Origin: Bacillota bacterium
Lineage (GTDB): Bacteria; Bacillota; Clostridia; Lachnospirales; Lachnospiraceae
Length of the DNA stretch: 7,286 nt
Reading direction: 5' to 3'
NCBI GenBank assembly: GCA_023425485.1
Contig: JAFACO010000115.1
Coordinates: forward strand, 1 to 7,286
Both the position numbers and the translations under genes were made by a program. Below are positions 5,031-7,286 of the stretch, in pieces. Each line of letters opens with the position of its first letter. The first letter of the stretch is position 1. The notes beneath the pieces were generated by a model. That model was not told the DNA's origin and did no database searches. It was given only the letters and a program-made list of their open reading frames with translations.

Positions 5031-5558
5031 TTATAATATTTCATCCAAATGAGCCCTGTAAAATCTAGCTTTAAATGTTTCACTACCATCTAACTTGCTA
5101 TATTCACCGTCGTGATCAAAGGCTAATCCGCATTTCTCCATGACTTTTCCAGATGCAATGTTATCTGATGCATAATTAGAACTAAAATCCCTGGCACCAA
5201 AAGCATCATAAACATACTTTATCATGCATTTGGTAGCTTCTGTAGCAAAACCCTTATTCCAACAATCATATCGAAGATTGTAACCAAAATCCCAGGCAGA
5301 TTTTTCAGAACTGTAACCAATATCGCCACTGCCGATTAATAGATTATTTTGCTTTAATACAAATCCAAAATGGTAGGTTTCATCGTCTGATTCCACAGAT
5401 AAGAGCCAGTTCTTTACATCCTCTACATCGGTGTATGTTTTGTAGGGCATGTATTTTGTTACTCGTGGGTCACTAACCCATTGATAGACAGCTTCTGCAT
5501 CCAAAGTGGTAAGCGGCCTTAAAATTAATCGCTCAGTCTCTAAAATTGGTACATCCAT
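5031..5558 (-). CDS. GNAT-family N-acetyltransferase (RimJ/RimL type)
   Basis: The 175-residue protein transfers an acetyl group from acetyl-CoA to an amine on a protein or small molecule; the substrate is not readable from sequence. The opening ETERLILRPLTTLDAEAVYQW is the hallmark start of the Acetyltransf_3 (RimJ/RimL) group. LIGSGDIGY (74-82) is the central strand, WNKGFATEA (100-108) the acetyl-CoA pyrophosphate loop, and SDNIASGKVMEKCGL (131-145) the usual motif B. Length is complete for the family. AGGAGGAG at 5564-5571 is a strong ribosome site. It converges on the preceding gene with only 10 bases between stop codons and no hairpin, so the two transcripts may overlap. Confidence 0.92.
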   Translation of the reverse strand: MDVPILETERLILRPLTTLDAEAVYQWVSDPRVTKYMPYKTYTDVEDVKNWLLSVESDDETYHFGFVLKQNNLLIGSGDIGYSSEKSAWDFGYNLRYDCWNKGFATEATKCMIKYVYDAFGARDFSSNYASDNIASGKVMEKCGLAFDHDGEYSKLDGSETFKARFYRAHLDEIL

Positions 5559-5794
5559 AGTTGCTCCTCCTGTAAGATATGTAATGTATCAATAATAATC
5601 TATAACTCTGTAATTTACTATAGTTAATTACTTTCAGTATAATCATTAGAAGAAAGGAAGTTTAATCCAAGTATTAATTTGGAGAATTTTCTGCAAAATG
5701 CAAAATTTATAGTTGTAGGTATTTACTTAACATTACACAGTTATTATTCCATTGCTTAGAGAAAAATTGGAATATAGCCGAAAGTATAAAAAAG

Positions 5795-5803
5795 TGATAC
5801 AAT
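5795..5803 (+). promoter_or_regulatory. Possible extended -10 promoter of sbcDC
   Basis: TGATACAAT fits the extended -10 form TGnTAnAAT but lacks a good -35. If used, the sbcD leader would be about 160 bases and would contain both hairpins at 5842-5883. Confidence 0.35.
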
Positions 5804-5841
5804 TATCTTGGATTTTAAATTATAACTATTTAGCACCAAGC

Positions 5842-5883
5842 ATGAAAACTTGTGGTTTCATTACTGTTTGGCTATCGCCAAAC
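5842..5883. repeat. Two adjacent hairpins in the sbcD leader
   Basis: ATGAAA (5842-5847) pairs with TTTCAT (5856-5861). Four bases later GTTTGGC (5866-5872) pairs perfectly with GCCAAAC (5877-5883) around a 4-base loop. Neither is followed by a T-tract, so they are not ordinary terminators. They may be an operator or a leader RNA structure. Confidence 0.55.
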
Positions 5884-5969
5884 TAGATTAGAGTAATTCC
5901 AACATAAGGAAATAATGAAGAATAAAATTAGTACAATCATATTTTTGAAAGGTTGAAAAATACATACTT

Positions 5970-6851
5970 ATGAAAATATTCCATATATCTGATTTACATA
6001 TTGGCAAACAACTCCACTATTATAATTTGTGTGAGAATCAATTAAGAATACTTAAGCAAATTGTGGAGAAGGCAAGGCAGGAACAACCCTCCGCAATCAT
6101 CATTGCTGGAGATATTTATGATAAATCAATTCCTTCGGCAGAAGCTTATATGATATTTAATCAATTTTTGATGGATTTGTCAGAGATTAAACCTTCCATA
6201 CCTATTTTAATTATTGCTGGCAATCATGATTCAGCGGAACGACTTAATTATGCAAGCTCCTTCCTGGAGAAGCATCATATTTACATATCGGTATTACCAC
6301 CACAAAAAGAGGACGAATTTTTAAAGAAAATTGTGTTAGAGGACGAGCATGGCGAAGTGAATTTCTATCTTTTGCCCTTCACAAAGCCAGGTTATGTTCG
6401 ACATTTATTTGAAGCAGGAATAATTAGTAGCTATGATACGGCTATTTCTGCCCTTATAAAACGAGAAAACATTGATTATAACCAGAGAAATATACTGATT
6501 TCCCACCAATTTTATATATCAGGCTCTACTATGCCAGAGACTTGTGAATCGGAACAAGTATATATCTCTGTAGGTGGCATTGACAGTGTGGAGGTCAATC
6601 ACATTAAGAACTTTGATTACGTAGCATTGGGACATCTCCATGGTCATCAACATATCGGCGAGAAGCACATCATCTACAGTGGAACTCCTTTAAAATACTC
6701 CATCAGTGAAGAAAAACACGCGAAATGCATTGTTATGGTTACTATAGGTGAGAAAAACTCTGAAATAAGGATAGATAAGTTGCCTCTTTGCCCAGAGCAG
6801 GAGGTGAGGAAATTGAAAGGAACCTTAAGAGAAATTATTGAGTTCGCGTAG
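5970..6851 (+). CDS. sbcD: SbcD nuclease subunit, cut short by in-frame TAG
   Basis: This is the phosphodiesterase part of SbcD, the Mre11-like partner of SbcC, which cleaves DNA hairpins and processes double-strand ends. The 293 residues hold the full metal-binding set: DLH (D8, H10), GDIYD (D48), GNHD (N85, H86, D87), SHQ (H179) and GHLHG (H222, H224). The frame stops at TAG 6849-6851 within the C-terminal capping domain, but the same frame continues with normal SbcD sequence to 7136; uninterrupted, the protein would be 388 residues counting one at the TAG, a usual length. The catalytic core is intact, while the stop removes most of the cap that positions DNA and helps couple to SbcC. The ribosome site is weak (aaagg at 5948-5952, 17 bases from ATG), but MKIFHISDLHIG is the canonical start. 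Confidence 0.9.
   Translation: MKIFHISDLHIGKQLHYYNLCENQLRILKQIVEKARQEQPSAIIIAGDIYDKSIPSAEAYMIFNQFLMDLSEIKPSIPILIIAGNHDSAERLNYASSFLEKHHIYISVLPPQKEDEFLKKIVLEDEHGEVNFYLLPFTKPGYVRHLFEAGIISSYDTAISALIKRENIDYNQRNILISHQFYISGSTMPETCESEQVYISVGGIDSVEVNHIKNFDYVALGHLHGHQHIGEKHIIYSGTPLKYSISEEKHAKCIVMVTIGEKNSEIRIDKLPLCPEQEVRKLKGTLREIIEFA
6849..6851 (+). other. In-frame amber codon interrupting sbcD
   Basis: TAG sits between GCG and GGA with no frame change on either side. A single substitution from CAG, AAG, GAG, TGG or TCG would explain it. nagB and the MBL gene also end in TAG, so general TAG recoding is unlikely. Confidence 0.9.
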
Positions 6852-7136
6852 GGAAATAACTGTCACGACTATGTAAGCATTACCTTAACAGACGAGACGG
6901 AGTTATACAGACCCAAAGATCAATTGGAGGAGCATTACGATCATATTCTTGAGGTAAGGATAGAAAACAGCAGAACCAAGGCACAACTGGAACCTCTCAC
7001 TGGAGAGGCATCCGTCTTAGAGCCCTTTGAAGCCTTCAAGGAATTCTATCAGGAAATGCATGGGGTAGAGTTAAATGAAGAAGAAGAGCAAATTATCGCA
7101 GATATTATTCATAAGGTAAAGGAGGCTGACGAATAA
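6852..7136 (+). pseudogene. sbcD: C-terminal remainder of sbcD after the stop
   Basis: In the same frame as the upstream part, 94 further codons read GNNCHDYVSITLTDETELYR, then a helix-rich stretch with YDHILEVRIEN and an acidic C-terminus, ending at TAA 7134-7136. HDYVSITLTDE and the following PKDQLEEHYDHILEV pattern match the SbcD capping domain of clostridial relatives as I know them. The reading frame and composition look fully conserved, so the stop is recent, a sequence error, or read through. Internal restart is possible at TTG 6924, but no good ribosome site precedes it. The end overlaps the sbcC start. Confidence 0.8.
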
Positions 7137-7286
7137 TGAAACCGATTTATATAAAAATGTCCGCCTTTGGTTCTTATGCTTCTGAGGAAACGGTAGAATT
7201 TGTTGAAGTTAATCAGGGTATTTTCTTAATCACAGGAGATACAGGGGCAGGGAAGACAACAATTTTTGATGCAATTACTTATGCTC
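7136..7286 (+). CDS. sbcC: SbcC ATPase subunit, N-terminal end (partial)
   Basis: The first 50 codons of the Rad50-like SMC ATPase that partners SbcD in ATP-dependent double-strand-end nuclease activity. MKPIYIKMSAFGSYASEE is the typical SbcC start, and GDTGAGKTTIFDAI (34-47) is the Walker A loop. The gene overlaps sbcD by one base (TAATG) and has a strong ribosome site AAAGGAGG at 7118-7125, 10 bases upstream. Normal expression would be translationally coupled to sbcD; here ribosomes stopping at 6851 would not reach the junction, though its own ribosome site may compensate. The coiled coil and Walker B half lie beyond the window. Confidence 0.93.
   Translation, partial: MKPIYIKMSAFGSYASEETVEFVEVNQGIFLITGDTGAGKTTIFDAITYA

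Larger units (their letters stand above)
5559..5969. other. Intergenic region between GNAT gene and sbcD
   Basis: These 411 bases separate two divergent genes and hold no convincing coding sequence. Possible plus-strand promoter elements are TTTACT (5614-5619) with TATAAT (5638-5643, 18-base spacing), and an extended -10 TGATACAAT (5795-5803). Two adjacent inverted repeats lie at 5842-5861 and 5866-5883. No clear promoter for the GNAT gene was found on the minus strand. Confidence 0.5.

Noticed and set aside
5679..5759. Short TTG-start frame of 26 residues after the possible promoter at 5614-5643
   Set aside because: Non-standard start, poorly placed ribosome site and no recognisable sequence; probably chance.
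5842..5886. 14-codon frame (MKTCGFITVWLSPN) in the sbcD leader, considered as a leader peptide
   Set aside because: It has no Shine-Dalgarno site and is made up of the two inverted repeats; there is no regulatory logic such as repeated codons for one amino acid.
6849..6851. Genome-wide TAG recoding (for example pyrrolysine) as the explanation of the sbcD stop
   Set aside because: nagB and the MBL gene end in TAG at expected positions, and SbcD is not a known pyrrolysine protein, so a nonsense mutation or sequence error is simpler.

Overview
The window comes from a low-GC Gram-positive anaerobe. AT-rich intergenic DNA, strong AGGAGG-type ribosome sites, sigma-A promoters and the protein types suggest Clostridia, most likely a Lachnospiraceae-like member. 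That placement is inference; no rRNA or marker gene is present.

Left part (1-2430): the 3' end of a methyl-accepting chemotaxis protein gene, a 14-bp tandem repeat array (197-294), a short palindrome, then nagA-nagB. These two genes encode N-acetylglucosamine-6-phosphate deacetylase and glucosamine-6-phosphate deaminase, which together turn GlcNAc-6-P into fructose-6-P, acetate and ammonia. A hairpin follows nagB.

Middle part (2430-3870): a compact module that looks like a type I toxin-antitoxin locus. A 32-codon membrane peptide of the holin-like toxin type has a consensus promoter and a Shine-Dalgarno site buried in a GNRA-capped hairpin. Facing it is a predicted antisense RNA of about 90 nt with its own promoter and terminator, overlapping the toxin mRNA 3' end. 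About 1.27 kb further on lies a decayed second copy of the promoter-leader region, whose reading frame stops after four codons. Between the two copies is a minus-strand metallo-beta-lactamase-fold gene that ends early, before the later metal-binding motifs of its family.

Right part (3900-7286): a secreted or lipid-anchored protein of unknown function with an EF-hand-like loop, behind a near-consensus promoter and a 17-bp palindrome; a convergent RimJ/RimL-type GNAT acetyltransferase; then sbcD-sbcC, the Mre11/Rad50-like DNA end-processing nuclease. sbcD is interrupted by one in-frame TAG at 6849-6851, after which the same frame continues with recognisable SbcD sequence to 7136. sbcC begins at the overlapping TAATG and runs off the window with its Walker A motif visible.

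The most interesting items are the type I toxin-antitoxin cassette with its decayed relative, and the amber-interrupted sbcD. No wholly new multi-gene system is evident.
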